Positions 9,851 to 18,122 of a stretch of 56,985 bases of DNA are shown here, one piece after another. This stretch comes from a virus, in the IMG/VR virus record IMGVR_UViG_3300017752_004327, positions 1 through 56,985 of that record. The stretch is one strand, 5' to 3'. Every line of letters starts with the position of its first letter. Positions within the stretch are counted from its first letter, which is position 1. The position numbers and the translations under genes are program-made. Under the pieces are notes generated by a model. That model was not told where the DNA came from, did not search any database, and saw only the letters and a program-made list of their open reading frames with translations.

Positions 9851-10408
9851 TTATTCTCCTTGTAGTCTGTCGTTGATTATCGACCAATTAATAACACGCC
9901 ATATATCATTTAGATACTTGTCTTTTGTTTTGTCAAGTAGATAACTGTGTTCCCACATATCAACTAACATAACAATTTCAGTTCCACGTTGGAAGTCTTG
10001 ATTAGCAATTAATCCTAACTTGCCTTTGACATCCATATAGACCCAACCTGATCCTTGTAGACTTTTGGCTTTGTCAATAAATTTCTCTTTGAAATTTTGA
10101 AAAGACCCAAACTTTTTGTCGATTAGTTCGAGCGAGTTTCCTGATGGTGTATTTCCTGAAGTGGGTGGTTGCAGGTGTGCCCAATATAAATTGTGCAGGT
10201 GTGCGCCACCAAAGTTAAATTTATCATCACCTTCTTTTTTGTTATAACGATCAACATATCCTTGAGACAGTTTTCCGTAGTGGAGGTCTACACTTTCTTT
10301 ACTCATTACCGGTTCTAATGCATCACGTGCATACGGTAATTTGTTAAGTACTAGTGTTGGACGCTTTGTGTCCGCTTCAATAACAATATCTTTCAGTTCT
10401 TTTAACAT
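9851..10408 (-). CDS. sodB: Superoxide dismutase, Fe/Mn family
   Basis: A 185-residue protein that aligns along its length with Fe/Mn superoxide dismutases (about 190-205 residues), converting superoxide to peroxide and oxygen. The four metal ligands are all visible: H43 (LHYGK), H72 (LHNLYW), D150 and H154 (DMWEHSY). The second-shell glutamine lies in an NQD motif (Q137), the arrangement typical of Mn-type or cambialistic enzymes rather than classic Fe-SOD, so the metal is uncertain. There is no signal peptide, so it acts in the cytoplasm. It leads an operon with a histone-like protein, a membrane protein and an Fe-S carrier, and a CATAAATA box lies 7 bases before the start with no Shine-Dalgarno. 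Confidence 0.92.
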   Translation of the reverse strand: MLKELKDIVIEADTKRPTLVLNKLPYARDALEPVMSKESVDLHYGKLSQGYVDRYNKKEGDDKFNFGGAHLHNLYWAHLQPPTSGNTPSGNSLELIDKKFGSFQNFKEKFIDKAKSLQGSGWVYMDVKGKLGLIANQDFQRGTEIVMLVDMWEHSYLLDKTKDKYLNDIWRVINWSIINDRLQGE

Positions 10409-10415
10409 CGTAATA

Positions 10416-10423
10416 TATTTATG
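10416..10423 (-). promoter_or_regulatory. Late-type box CATAAATA directly before sod
   Basis: The minus strand reads CATAAATA, then seven bases, then the sod ATG. With T4-like geometry, transcription would begin at or next to the start codon. No Shine-Dalgarno sequence is seen. This makes sod a candidate leaderless late transcript. Confidence 0.5.
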
Positions 10424-10454
10424 TTAAAATTGACAGTTGGAAAGGGAAATGGTG

Positions 10455-11483
10455 CTATATTGATTCGTAAAGAGCTCGACTGGCTAGATTCTTAGCCTTA
10501 CTTTCTACCATTATATCTGCGGAGTCTCTAAAAGACAAAGCCCAATCGTTAACAGCCCTATTCCACATAAAGTCACTATGAGCACGTAGTTTCTGTTTTT
10601 TGAATCCTTGTTCAAGTAATTCTCCCATATTAGGTAAAGTGTCTGGATTATGTCCTACAAGTAGATCTTCACGTGATACAGAATAATGTATCACAGGACG
10701 AACACCACGCCAACTATCAACTATGCGTAGAAATCTATCGTCGGTTGGTTGAATGTATTCACCACTAGCGACCCAGTGATGGTGTATGTCAAGAACGAGG
10801 GCAAGGTCGTTTGCAAGTTCGAGACTTGCGTCGATACCCCACGACATTTCGTCGTTCTCGATCGTAATAATATTTCGCGCCTCTTGAGATAATCTTGGGA
10901 GAGCTCGTTGGATACCGGCTGGACCTTGCCTACCGGATATGTGTACATTGCACTTCGCATCTTGGAAGGACTTGCCGTATCCCATCCAGCGGAAGACATC
11001 GGTGTGATATTCAAATTCTTCTATGCTCCTCTCTACAATTTCGGGTGTGTCACTTGCAAGTACAGTAAACTGACCTGGATGCATAGACACTCTAACATCA
11101 AGTTCTCTTGCACGTTTGCCTACGTTAGCGAAGTTCTTCTCACAGTATGCAACAACGTCAGGCTTGCGCCAGAAGTAAGACCAATCTGCTTGTGTATATA
11201 CCGGAAGTACATCACTTCCCAACCTAACCATTCGTAAGTCATCTTCTAGTCCTCCTACATAACAAATAAGATTCATATACGATTGTATGTTATGAACCAT
11301 AATGTCCCATAGTCGCTGTTCAGCAACTTCACGTGTTTGCCTATTCAACCATTGTACTGTAGTTGAACGTGTGTTCAACGGACGCTGTATCTCCTCTAGA
11401 AGTTTCTTCTTCTGAGTCTGATCAGGGTGCATATATTTGCAAGCAAAACCTATACGTTTATGTTGTGTATTCAATGTCGTCAT
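10455..11483 (-). CDS. uvsE: UV damage endonuclease UvsE
   Basis: A 342-residue TIM-barrel protein of the UvdE/UvsE family, which nicks DNA 5' of UV photoproducts to start light-independent repair. Recognisable motifs are RIGFACKY near the N-terminus, SMHPGQF at 133-139, NVHISGR, the ENDE stretch, and VLDIHHHW, which hold the metal-binding His/Glu/Asp residues. The gene is complete. It overlaps the upstream PMM-like gene by 26 bases and is the last gene of the operon that starts with the pterin-synthase-like gene. Useful to a phage of sunlit water. Confidence 0.93.
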   Translation of the reverse strand: MTTLNTQHKRIGFACKYMHPDQTQKKKLLEEIQRPLNTRSTTVQWLNRQTREVAEQRLWDIMVHNIQSYMNLICYVGGLEDDLRMVRLGSDVLPVYTQADWSYFWRKPDVVAYCEKNFANVGKRARELDVRVSMHPGQFTVLASDTPEIVERSIEEFEYHTDVFRWMGYGKSFQDAKCNVHISGRQGPAGIQRALPRLSQEARNIITIENDEMSWGIDASLELANDLALVLDIHHHWVASGEYIQPTDDRFLRIVDSWRGVRPVIHYSVSREDLLVGHNPDTLPNMGELLEQGFKKQKLRAHSDFMWNRAVNDWALSFRDSADIMVESKAKNLASRALYESI

Positions 11484-12177
11484 TTAGTATTTTCCAAGTG
11501 TCTTCCCAATTTTTAATATTGTAGCACATTCCTAGGTCGTTGTCAATGATTTGTTTCTTTAATGGATAATCATTTCCTTCCGGATGCATTGCATCGCCAA
11601 AGAAGTGTAATTCGTCATTAGGGTCAAAGTCTCTTAGTATTTGTGACTTATCGTTGCCTTTTGGAAAAATATCAATACCTGTTTCGCCACCTACTTTTGC
11701 ATCAATATCTGGAAATATTGTACAAAACGCTTGTGCTATTGTGTTCCTTTCATCGAAACCAGTATCGTGTTTAACATATAGTTTGCGTTGTTCTGTATTA
11801 GCCATTCGACCAACAACACTAAAGTTACACATTCCAGGCCTGTGTTCAAAATGTAAACCTGTGCGTAACTCGAAAAAACTTTCATTCATACATTGTGTTA
11901 AAAAGTCTATTGCAAGATTTGGAAGTTTCCAGTTACTTGTGAAAATATTTTTATCTTGTTGATAAACATCACTGCCACTGCAATTGTAAACTGTGTGTGC
12001 AAAGTTATAAACTTTTGTTCCTACTTGCTCTACAGTCTTAGCACGATCGCTACCTGTAACAAGATAGACAAAATTATGTTCTTGGAAATGAAGGAACCAT
12101 TTTTGAAACTCTGGGTCCATTGGACCTCTGCTTGGTGTAAGTGTTCCGTCTACATCAAAAATAAACCTACGAGTCAT
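11458..12177 (-). CDS. HAD-family phosphatase/phosphomannomutase-like protein
   Basis: The HAD motif I FDVDGTLTPSRG places the nucleophile at D8 with D10. Later segments HRPGMCNFSVVGR (about 112-124) and HFFGDAMHPEGNDYPL (191-206) match the pattern of eukaryotic-type phosphomannomutases (alpha-PMM), which interconvert mannose-6-phosphate and mannose-1-phosphate. At 239 residues it is about the length of that family. It follows a glycosyltransferase and KdsA in the same operon, so sugar-phosphate chemistry for a surface glycan is a reasonable role. It could equally be a general sugar phosphatase. Confidence 0.8.
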   Translation of the reverse strand: MTRRFIFDVDGTLTPSRGPMDPEFQKWFLHFQEHNFVYLVTGSDRAKTVEQVGTKVYNFAHTVYNCSGSDVYQQDKNIFTSNWKLPNLAIDFLTQCMNESFFELRTGLHFEHRPGMCNFSVVGRMANTEQRKLYVKHDTGFDERNTIAQAFCTIFPDIDAKVGGETGIDIFPKGNDKSQILRDFDPNDELHFFGDAMHPEGNDYPLKKQIIDNDLGMCYNIKNWEDTWKILNDDIEYTT

Positions 12178-12745
12178 ATGTATACCACCCAGTAATAATA
12201 TATTTGTAACCGTTGTAAATAGGGTTTCCTCTATGTGGATGAGTATAACCAGTAGGCCAAAATACTAATTTACCTTGTTCTGGTTTTACTTTCACGCCTT
12301 GATAGAGATATTCTGTTTCTCCACCTTCTTCGATATCGTTCAAGTATAGTGTGTAAGCAACTAGTCTATTACAACTTGCTTGTCCACCATCTTCAACGTG
12401 CCATACGTGATATCCTTGTCTAGGACCTGTTCTTTGAATACACATTCCTTTAGGACTGTGTCCTTCGATTGTTTCTAATATATCATACTCAGCGACATAC
12501 TTGTCATAGTATTGATGTACAGTTTGGAAAAAGTGTTGACAAAATGCGTGATCATAATATTGGATACCATTACTAGGTGCCCAGTCATACATAATTCTGT
12601 CATCTTGATTCTTCTTAATATTGTTTTGTTCAATAGTTTGTCGTTGAGACTTCATTGTTTCAAAAACTTCGATTGCTTTTTCACAGTACTCTGCATTAAA
12701 AGCGTTTTTATATTCTCTTATAAATGTGTCTTGTTTCATTTCCAA
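12167..12745 (-). CDS. 2-oxoglutarate/Fe(II) oxygenase, prolyl 4-hydroxylase-like
   Basis: A 192-residue double-stranded beta-helix protein. Probable iron ligands are H116 and E118 in WHVED and H169 in THPHRGNP; K181 in YKYIITGWY is placed to bind 2-oxoglutarate. The C-terminal half (LYLNDIEEGGETEYL, then a KPEQGKLVFWPTGYTHPHRG run) is the standard P4H-like pattern common in marine phages. The substrate is unknown and could be a protein proline or a glycan. It overlaps both neighbours by about 10 bases, in the operon with the glycosyltransferase and the PMM-like gene. Confidence 0.87.
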   Translation of the reverse strand: MEMKQDTFIREYKNAFNAEYCEKAIEVFETMKSQRQTIEQNNIKKNQDDRIMYDWAPSNGIQYYDHAFCQHFFQTVHQYYDKYVAEYDILETIEGHSPKGMCIQRTGPRQGYHVWHVEDGGQASCNRLVAYTLYLNDIEEGGETEYLYQGVKVKPEQGKLVFWPTGYTHPHRGNPIYNGYKYIITGWYTYDS

Positions 12746-13539
12746 TTTTCCACTACAAAACTATCTCGAACCTGTGCTGGGTTAGGATCACCGTGAAATA
12801 CTGCAATACAACATTCCTTATCTGGAACAATATCATCACGTACAGTTTTAAAGTTTCTTACTCCGTGTTGCATTCCTAAGTCGGATCTTGATCTAATTTC
12901 CCATTTGTAACTTTGTATCCACTTGTCAGGCCAAAACTTTAACTGTTTCTTAGCCTGCGCCCAAGTCCAATCTTGATCTCCTTGCATTCGCATAGCATAT
13001 TCCGGATTTTGTTTGAACTTATCAAAGATATAATTTTGACTTCCACTGTTCCACGCCATAACCGAACTATTCAAATACTTGTAACCTGGATGAAACTTCC
13101 TATTGAAATCTCGTATACCAACAAAGTCGTCTCTCCACATAGTTGCAAGTTTGTCTATATTATTATGTATCACAACATCGAGGTCCATATATAAAATTCT
13201 ACCTACAATAGGCATAGTACTTTCAAACATATGTACCTTGTGCCACCAGCCTTTTGCATATCCTCTATTAGGACGTACAATACTGTGTACTCCTTGTAGC
13301 GGAGCAGGATCGTCTGTTAAGCACCAAAACTTGTAAGGAACATTAAGATGTCTCTCAACCATATTCCTTAGTTTTACTACATATTCTTGCCCGTACTTAT
13401 TACCAAATCGAACACAAAGAACATTTATTTCAGGAGCATTACCAGACGCAACGTGTTGTCGGCCTTCTTGTTCTGCCCTGTACTGTGCTTTTCTTGCTTT
13501 TCGTTGTTCTTTAGTTTCTTTTGATTTGTCAAAAGCCAT
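12736..13539 (-). CDS. Glycosyltransferase (GT-A fold, GT8-like)
   Basis: 267 residues with a basic N-terminal extension (about 30 residues, KETKEQRKARKAQYR), then a GT-A-like domain. A DxD-type nucleotide-sugar/metal motif is at D119-L-D121 in RILYMDLDVVI. Further family signs are NSSVMAWNSG, the GDQDW segment and a C-terminal HGDPNP. It would transfer a sugar from a nucleotide donor to an unknown acceptor, probably an envelope or virion glycan given the adjacent KdsA and PMM-like genes. Confidence 0.83.
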   Translation of the reverse strand: MAFDKSKETKEQRKARKAQYRAEQEGRQHVASGNAPEINVLCVRFGNKYGQEYVVKLRNMVERHLNVPYKFWCLTDDPAPLQGVHSIVRPNRGYAKGWWHKVHMFESTMPIVGRILYMDLDVVIHNNIDKLATMWRDDFVGIRDFNRKFHPGYKYLNSSVMAWNSGSQNYIFDKFKQNPEYAMRMQGDQDWTWAQAKKQLKFWPDKWIQSYKWEIRSRSDLGMQHGVRNFKTVRDDIVPDKECCIAVFHGDPNPAQVRDSFVVENWK

Positions 13540-13550
13540 TAACTATCTTC

Positions 13551-14327
13551 CTATCCCTTGTAAGAATATTTAACAATGTCTGCAACAACTGTTTTAAAAT
13601 CTTTTAAATGTAATGCATTAGGTCCATCGCTTGGTGCATTATCTGGATCTGAATGAACCTCTAAAAAGAAGTTTGTTATACCCATTGCAGATGCAGCACG
13701 AGCCAAGCCAGGCACATACTCACGATTACCGCCACTGCTAGTGCCCATACCTCCGGGTTTTTGAACCGAGTGCGTAATGTCATAAACAATGGGAACGTTA
13801 TAATTAGACAGCATAAACTGAAGGCCAGTGAAATCAGTGACCAAAGTATTATATCCAAAACTTGTTCCCCTTTCTGTAATCCAAACTTCTTTAGCACCTT
13901 CCGTTTTAGATAAAATGTTTTCAACGTCCCAAGGTGCAAGGAACTGTCCTTTTTTAATGTTTACAATCTTGTTTGTTTTACAGGCTGCACGTACCAAGTC
14001 AGTTTGTCTACACAAGAATGCAGGTATCTGTAACACATCGATTATATCATCATAGTACGCACCAATTTTTAGAATTTCATTGATGTTATGTACATCTGTA
14101 ATAATTTTTAGACTGGGTATAATCTGCTTAAGACTTTTAAAGTCTTGCATAGTGTCTGCTAATCCTCGGCCTCTAATGCCGTGAATATTCGACCTATTCG
14201 CCTTATCGTAACTTGCTTTAAAAATGTATTCGATACCGTGCTTATCACAAACACGTTTACATTCTTTTGCAATGGCGAGACTTTGTTCTTTTGTTTCGTG
14301 TTGGCAAGGTCCTGCAATTATTCTCAT
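13551..14327 (-). CDS. kdsA: KdsA, 3-deoxy-8-phosphooctulonate synthase
   Basis: A 258-residue DAHP/KDO8P-synthase family protein that condenses phosphoenolpyruvate with arabinose-5-phosphate to make KDO-8-phosphate for lipopolysaccharide core. Motifs: AGPC at 5-8, FKASYDKANRSN at 36-47, ITERG, the DITHSVQKPGG segment and a C-terminal EVHSDPDNAPSDGPN. It is about 20 residues shorter than typical KdsA, mostly at the N-terminus, but no catalytic block is missing. It starts immediately after the pterin-synthase-like gene. KdsB, another enzyme of the same pathway, is encoded 38 kb away at 51732-52400. Confidence 0.93.
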   Translation of the reverse strand: MRIIAGPCQHETKEQSLAIAKECKRVCDKHGIEYIFKASYDKANRSNIHGIRGRGLADTMQDFKSLKQIIPSLKIITDVHNINEILKIGAYYDDIIDVLQIPAFLCRQTDLVRAACKTNKIVNIKKGQFLAPWDVENILSKTEGAKEVWITERGTSFGYNTLVTDFTGLQFMLSNYNVPIVYDITHSVQKPGGMGTSSGGNREYVPGLARAASAMGITNFFLEVHSDPDNAPSDGPNALHLKDFKTVVADIVKYSYKG

Positions 14328-14777
14328 CTATACCTCATATATTGCGGAGTTGGCTCCGTGTTCTGCACATTCTGCTCTTACGCAATAGCAACGATTGTCG
14401 CTCATATCACGTACAAGTTTATCTGCAAAGTTAAATGCGTGTTCTGCAAACTTCTCTGCACCAACACCATCCATTACAACAATCTCTGCTAGGTCAAGTT
14501 CTTGTAGTTCCATAAACTTGTCCAAGTGTGGATCGTTTTTATCAATTGCTGTCTTGTGATCAAAGTGATCTTCTAACCATTTCTTTAGTGGCTTCAATCC
14601 ACCAAAGTCTACAGCCCAGTTTTTGTTGTCTAGTTCATCACAACCAAATGTAAATGTAAATGCTAGACTATATCCGTGTAGCAAATGACAGTGTGAATGA
14701 TCTGCGTTAGGCTGACGGAACACTGCCGATAGTCCAATGTTGTGTCCGTAATGTTTTGTACTTAAATATTTTCCCAT
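14328..14777 (-). CDS. 6-pyruvoyl-tetrahydropterin synthase/QueD-like protein
   Basis: 149 residues of the PTPS/QueD fold. The Cys-x3-His-Gly block reads CHLLHGYS (C30, H34). The usual zinc triad is altered: the AAHRL histidine is replaced by Phe (AVFRQ) and the HGH histidine by Tyr (HGY36). An equivalent FRQ...SHC...HGYA pattern is familiar from cyanobacterial and marine-phage PTPS-like proteins, so it may define a subgroup with a different reaction. DHFDHKTAID and a C-terminal AEHGANSAIYE are also present. It is the first gene after a perfect early promoter, with a GGAG Shine-Dalgarno, and is followed directly by kdsA. Confidence 0.82.
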   Translation of the reverse strand: MGKYLSTKHYGHNIGLSAVFRQPNADHSHCHLLHGYSLAFTFTFGCDELDNKNWAVDFGGLKPLKKWLEDHFDHKTAIDKNDPHLDKFMELQELDLAEIVVMDGVGAEKFAEHAFNFADKLVRDMSDNRCYCVRAECAEHGANSAIYEV

Positions 14778-14856
14778 AATGTTCTCCTACTATAATGTTT
14801 TATGGGCGGCAGAATTAGAAGGGTTGACGCCAAGTCCTTTGTTAAACATACTAATA

Positions 14857-14885
14857 ATTATACGTTCTATTTAGGCAAATGTCAA
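14857..14885 (-). promoter_or_regulatory. Early promoter TTGACA-N17-TATAAT
   Basis: On the minus strand TTGACA (14885-14880) and TATAAT (14862-14857) are separated by exactly 17 bases, a perfect sigma70 match. It drives the operon from the pterin-synthase-like gene through kdsA, the glycosyltransferase, the P4H-like gene, the PMM-like gene and uvsE. The -35 and most of the spacer lie inside the 3' end of the upstream 201-residue gene. Confidence 0.85.
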
Positions 14886-15476
14886 GAGCTGATTAGCAAC
14901 ATTGGGCAGTTTCCATTGTGACGGAATTTGCCAATCTTTTGAATTGATAATATTAAATTGTATTTGTGGATTGTGTACAAAAACTTTTTGTGCTTGATAT
15001 ACCCAATAACTGTAGTCTACAGGCTTATCATCTTTCTTAGCATAGTGTTGTGTGTTTTTGTAAATGTTATTAACTTTGTCGTTTTTGTTATACAGATCAA
15101 ATCCAATAATTCTTACTTCGGACACATCAGGTAAACTTGCGGCAACTAATAAAGCATAAGTACCACTTCCCCAATGCAAGGGTTGATCTATTTTTTTATT
15201 ACCTTCGTACGGTAATTCAGGTAGATGTGTAATTCTTTTGTCCTTCTTAATCTTTCTAAAATATTTGAACCACATATCTCTAACATATATCTTAGTATTA
15301 GAAGTGTTGTTGCTTTTGATTGCTTCATCTACCATACGTCTATCACAACATATCAAGTGATCTACAGATAAATCTCTGTGCAATGCATTGCAACCAACTA
15401 TTGTTTTGTTTTCTGTAAGTTTAGGAAGGTTTAAGAATCTTCGGCTTTCACCATTACCTATTGCATAGGCAATCAT
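14871..15476 (-). CDS. Rossmann-like protein, possibly DUF115/MAF-type (201 aa)
   Basis: Not firmly recognised. The N-terminus MIAYAIGNGESRRFLNL, then IVGCNALHRDLSVDHLICCD and later HWGSGTYALLVAASLP and VRIIGFDLY, follow a GNGxS...GCNA...GT..A...GFD order seen in DUF115/MAF-type proteins linked to flagellin glycosylation, and in phage hypothetical proteins. The C-terminus is shorter than in those families. It lies downstream of a fibre gene, which would fit a role in decorating virion or envelope structures, but this is inference from position. Confidence 0.7.
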   Translation of the reverse strand: MIAYAIGNGESRRFLNLPKLTENKTIVGCNALHRDLSVDHLICCDRRMVDEAIKSNNTSNTKIYVRDMWFKYFRKIKKDKRITHLPELPYEGNKKIDQPLHWGSGTYALLVAASLPDVSEVRIIGFDLYNKNDKVNNIYKNTQHYAKKDDKPVDYSYWVYQAQKVFVHNPQIQFNIINSKDWQIPSQWKLPNVANQLLTFA

Positions 15477-15481
15477 TGTTA

Positions 15482-16315
15482 CTACCTAATGTCGCCGAAT
15501 GGTGCCCAGTTACCAGGATTACCAGCTCTAATACAAACCCATCCAATGTGACCTCTTTGTTGTGGACTTTCGTTCCACACAATATCACCTTGATTGAATT
15601 GTCCGCCTGTTGGTGGAGTATTTCCTGATAAATGTTTTTTATTGTTAAACTTGATAGCGCCTCTAACGTGTAAGTCTACATCGCTATCTGGATTATTAAC
15701 ACCAATAGCAAGTTTACCATTCACTGAAACTTTAACTGGAGAAGCATTTGGATTGCCTAGTGCAATATCGCCGCCTGCTTTGATTGATAATCTTGTAGTG
15801 TTATCTGTTTTAAGTTCTAAATCGTGACTAGCAAATGTACCAACAAACCCTTTAACGTGGTCTTCAGTACCTATCATTACTTCAATACCATCTTCTGCAA
15901 CTGCAAGTGCAGCATTTGGAGATTCAGTACCAACGCCTAGTCTATCGCTGTTTGCATCAAAATAAACATATTGATTAATGCTTACGCTGCCGTCTACAAT
16001 CAGACCTTTTAATCTACCTACTTCACGCAAGTTACTCTTGATAACACTTCTACCAAGTTCTTCTTCAGCAAGTACTTTGTTTCCATTAATTGCTAAATGC
16101 TTGTTACGTGCGATATCAATAGTTTCTGACGAAAATAATCTATCTTCATCAGCAACCATAACGAATTTTTTAGTGTAGTCTGTACCAGCCCAATAGAAAC
16201 CTTTATCATAAATGTTCCCACTGAAACTAACAGAAGAATTAGCAGTAATGCTGCCATCTTCAGTAAGTGCTAGTGTAAGATCTTGTAGTGCTTGTTCAAC
16301 TGCTGTACTGTTCAT
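15482..16315 (-). CDS. Fibre-type structural protein (277 aa)
   Basis: Beta-rich, repetitive protein with coat-fibre features: SISTNSSVSFSG-like segments, LGVGTESPNAALAVAEDG and IGVNNPDSDVDLHVRGAIKF motifs of the kind found in phage fibres before a C-terminal tip domain, and a C-terminal GHIGWVCIRAGNPGNWAPFG. That Trp-rich ending is typical of fibre C-termini in marine phages. It begins 5 bases after an AATAAATA box without a Shine-Dalgarno. A short fibre or fibre-tip protein is the likely role. Confidence 0.78.
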   Translation of the reverse strand: MNSTAVEQALQDLTLALTEDGSITANSSVSFSGNIYDKGFYWAGTDYTKKFVMVADEDRLFSSETIDIARNKHLAINGNKVLAEEELGRSVIKSNLREVGRLKGLIVDGSVSINQYVYFDANSDRLGVGTESPNAALAVAEDGIEVMIGTEDHVKGFVGTFASHDLELKTDNTTRLSIKAGGDIALGNPNASPVKVSVNGKLAIGVNNPDSDVDLHVRGAIKFNNKKHLSGNTPPTGGQFNQGDIVWNESPQQRGHIGWVCIRAGNPGNWAPFGDIR

Positions 16316-16320
16316 AATAG

Positions 16321-16328
16321 TATTTATT
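16321..16328 (-). promoter_or_regulatory. Late-type box AATAAATA directly before fibre gene
   Basis: The minus strand reads AATAAATA-CTATT-ATG. The box ends five bases before the start codon and no Shine-Dalgarno is present, so the transcript is probably leaderless or nearly so. Confidence 0.5.
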
Positions 16329-16360
16329 CTCTTTATGTATATTGCGTCTTTTAGAAACGC

Positions 16361-17653
16361 TTAATATGCTGCTATTAATACAGTTTCAGCGTTTATACGA
16401 CCATTCATTTTTATTGGCGTTGTTGTAAGTTTTGCAAACCAATTCTCGAACTTCTTACGAGTATTTAGCGATTTTACTTCACGTAGTTGTTCTACGGGTT
16501 TTCTCAACGTACAAGCAACACTCTTGTTTTCATCAAAACGCTGTAGCGTAGTACCTTTGAGATCTAGTCCTGTACCATCACGCATACTTCCTAATGGATC
16601 TTCATTGCTTGTATAGTAAATTCCCAGTTTACGTGTTTTGCCATTGAACGTTACTAGACAACTTGCACCTATTAGTTTCCAACTTGGAATACTTGAAATG
16701 CTATATTTGTCATCTGTAATTTTGTACTTTAACTTGCTTACAAGTTGTTCAGGTGACTTTCTGCTTATTTTTCTAGGCTTTCTATTTGCTTTACTTTCTG
16801 CAATAATAGCATCACACGCACCTTGTACTGCAATATAAAATGCATAAATCTTTTTAAGTTGTGACTTGCTTAAATGTGCATAACCTTCTTTTAATTGTTG
16901 TGCATAATCTTTTTCTAAGTCTGTAGCATTTTTACCTAGTTTAGGTGGATTCAACAGTTCATCGTATTCTTTAACAGTACAATCGTAACTTGCTTTAATC
17001 ATTCTAGCGTGTGGTTGTTTACACTCCATACGTCTAAGTTGTGTTGCAGGCTTAATATCTTTGAAGTCGCTAATTTTACCTTCTAAAAAGTCATCGTGTG
17101 CTGCTTCGATAAATTCACACATATCATAAGTTGCTAGTCTAATTCTGTCCTGTATGCTCGGTGTATACTTTTCTTTTATCTCTGCTTTTTTTGCATTTTC
17201 AGCATCTTCTTTTTCTTTTTGTTCTGCTTTGTGGACACCTTCATTAAGTGCCATTGCAATTCTAGTTCTAATAAACTCACTGACAGGCCTCAATTCACCC
17301 ATTGTACCAGGCAAACTTTCCCAATACTCGGCAGCAGGCTTGTAGAAGTCAGGCATACCAGCATTTAACATTTGACAAGTAATTGCGGCAGTATTACTAA
17401 TTGTTGTATCATCTGCTGCTTTTGCTTTTTTAATTTCGTCTTTGCTGAAGCCGTTGGCTTCCATCCAGATCCATACCGCTGGCATAAGGTCTTTGAATGC
17501 AAAGTTAGCATAATACCAAGAGTGAGATCCTTGTTTCTTACGATGGAACTCTTCTCCAGTTAACTTTTCATAACCAGTCCATTCAGGCTCTTGCAATTTA
17601 GCGCCTTTACGGATTCTTGGTGCACCTCTTATTATTTTTTTCTTACCAGCCAA
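16361..17653 (-). CDS. Unknown conserved-style phage protein (430 aa)
   Basis: No family recognised with confidence. The protein is basic and largely helical, with a Lys/Glu-rich coiled-coil-like stretch at about 145-170 (KAEQKEKEDAENAKKAEIKEKY). The N-terminus is MAGKKKIIRGAPRIRKGAK and the C-terminal domain looks alpha/beta (LGIYYTSNEDPLGSMRDGTGLDL). A long basic ORF of this kind is common among T4-like marine phages. It has its own perfect early-type promoter and a GGAGC-like Shine-Dalgarno, so it is expressed separately from the small genes upstream. Nucleic-acid binding is possible from charge only. Confidence 0.75.
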   Translation of the reverse strand: MAGKKKIIRGAPRIRKGAKLQEPEWTGYEKLTGEEFHRKKQGSHSWYYANFAFKDLMPAVWIWMEANGFSKDEIKKAKAADDTTISNTAAITCQMLNAGMPDFYKPAAEYWESLPGTMGELRPVSEFIRTRIAMALNEGVHKAEQKEKEDAENAKKAEIKEKYTPSIQDRIRLATYDMCEFIEAAHDDFLEGKISDFKDIKPATQLRRMECKQPHARMIKASYDCTVKEYDELLNPPKLGKNATDLEKDYAQQLKEGYAHLSKSQLKKIYAFYIAVQGACDAIIAESKANRKPRKISRKSPEQLVSKLKYKITDDKYSISSIPSWKLIGASCLVTFNGKTRKLGIYYTSNEDPLGSMRDGTGLDLKGTTLQRFDENKSVACTLRKPVEQLREVKSLNTRKKFENWFAKLTTTPIKMNGRINAETVLIAAY

Positions 17654-17681
17654 TGTCAGTTTGCTCCTTAAACAAAATTAG

Positions 17682-17710
17682 ATTATATGATGATATATAT
17701 CCTTTGTCAA
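17682..17710 (-). promoter_or_regulatory. Early promoter TTGACA-N17-TATAAT
   Basis: TTGACA (17710-17705) and TATAAT (17687-17682) on the minus strand with a 17-base spacer, a perfect sigma70 match, 29 bases upstream of the ATG of the 430-residue gene. It lies in the short gap after the stop of the 80-residue gene. Confidence 0.85.
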
Positions 17711-17716
17711 GAGAAA

Positions 17717-17959
17717 TTACTTCTTTCCGAGTAATTTTAAATTCAAAACAAAGTTTTCTACCAAAAGTTTAACAATAATTGCTTTGTCTGCAAGCGGTTC
17801 ATTATTCATTTCTAAAACAGTAGCGGCAAACATTTTGTACGCTTCTTCTTCAGAAATGTTTAGTTCACCCCAATCAATAGGATCAGTGATCTCAGCCTCC
17901 ATTGCTATTTCGACCAAGTCCTCAATCATTTGATTTTGATTTTTTAAAAAATCGTTCAT
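17717..17959 (-). CDS. Small acidic helical protein (80 aa)
   Basis: The ATG at 17959 is chosen because it overlaps the stop of the preceding 52-residue gene (TAATG). A longer reading frame exists upstream but would cover that gene. The protein begins MNDFLKNQNQMIEDLVEIAM and is predicted helical and acidic. No known domain. It is the last gene of the thyX operon. Confidence 0.7.
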   Translation of the reverse strand: MNDFLKNQNQMIEDLVEIAMEAEITDPIDWGELNISEEEAYKMFAATVLEMNNEPLADKAIIVKLLVENFVLNLKLLGKK

Positions 17960-18117
17960 TACCAAATTTCTAATGTTCTGCCATTGCCTGCTATAATAGC
18001 AATACAAGTAGCAATGTGCAATATAATCCACAAAGTCCGTAACATAGCAACTCGATCTGCTTTGCTGTCATTATCATAAGCCTTTCTTCCGATTGCTTTA
18101 CACCACATTTCCCACAT
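17959..18117 (-). CDS. Small membrane protein (52 aa)
   Basis: Translation from 18117 gives MWEMWCKAIGRKAYDND, a charged middle, then one hydrophobic helix at about residues 28-43 (RTLWIILHIATCIAIIAG) and a short tail ending LEIW. Similar MWxMWxKAxG openings followed by one membrane helix are familiar from T4-like marine phages. It is framed by the 122-residue gene upstream (5 bases away) and a TAATG overlap downstream, which supports its being translated. Function unknown. Confidence 0.75.
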   Translation of the reverse strand: MWEMWCKAIGRKAYDNDSKADRVAMLRTLWIILHIATCIAIIAGNGRTLEIW

Positions 18118-18122
18118 AGTTT

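Noticed and set aside
14778-14870. A 19-codon ORF (MFNKGLGVNPSNSAAHKTL) in the leader of the pterin-synthase-like gene
   Set aside because: It has no ribosome site and falls in the untranslated leader after the promoter; chance ORF.
16361-17653. 430-residue protein as a topoisomerase IB-like enzyme
   Set aside because: The basic, coiled-coil-like sequence brought this to mind, but no catalytic tyrosine block or KKR motifs could be lined up; left as unknown.
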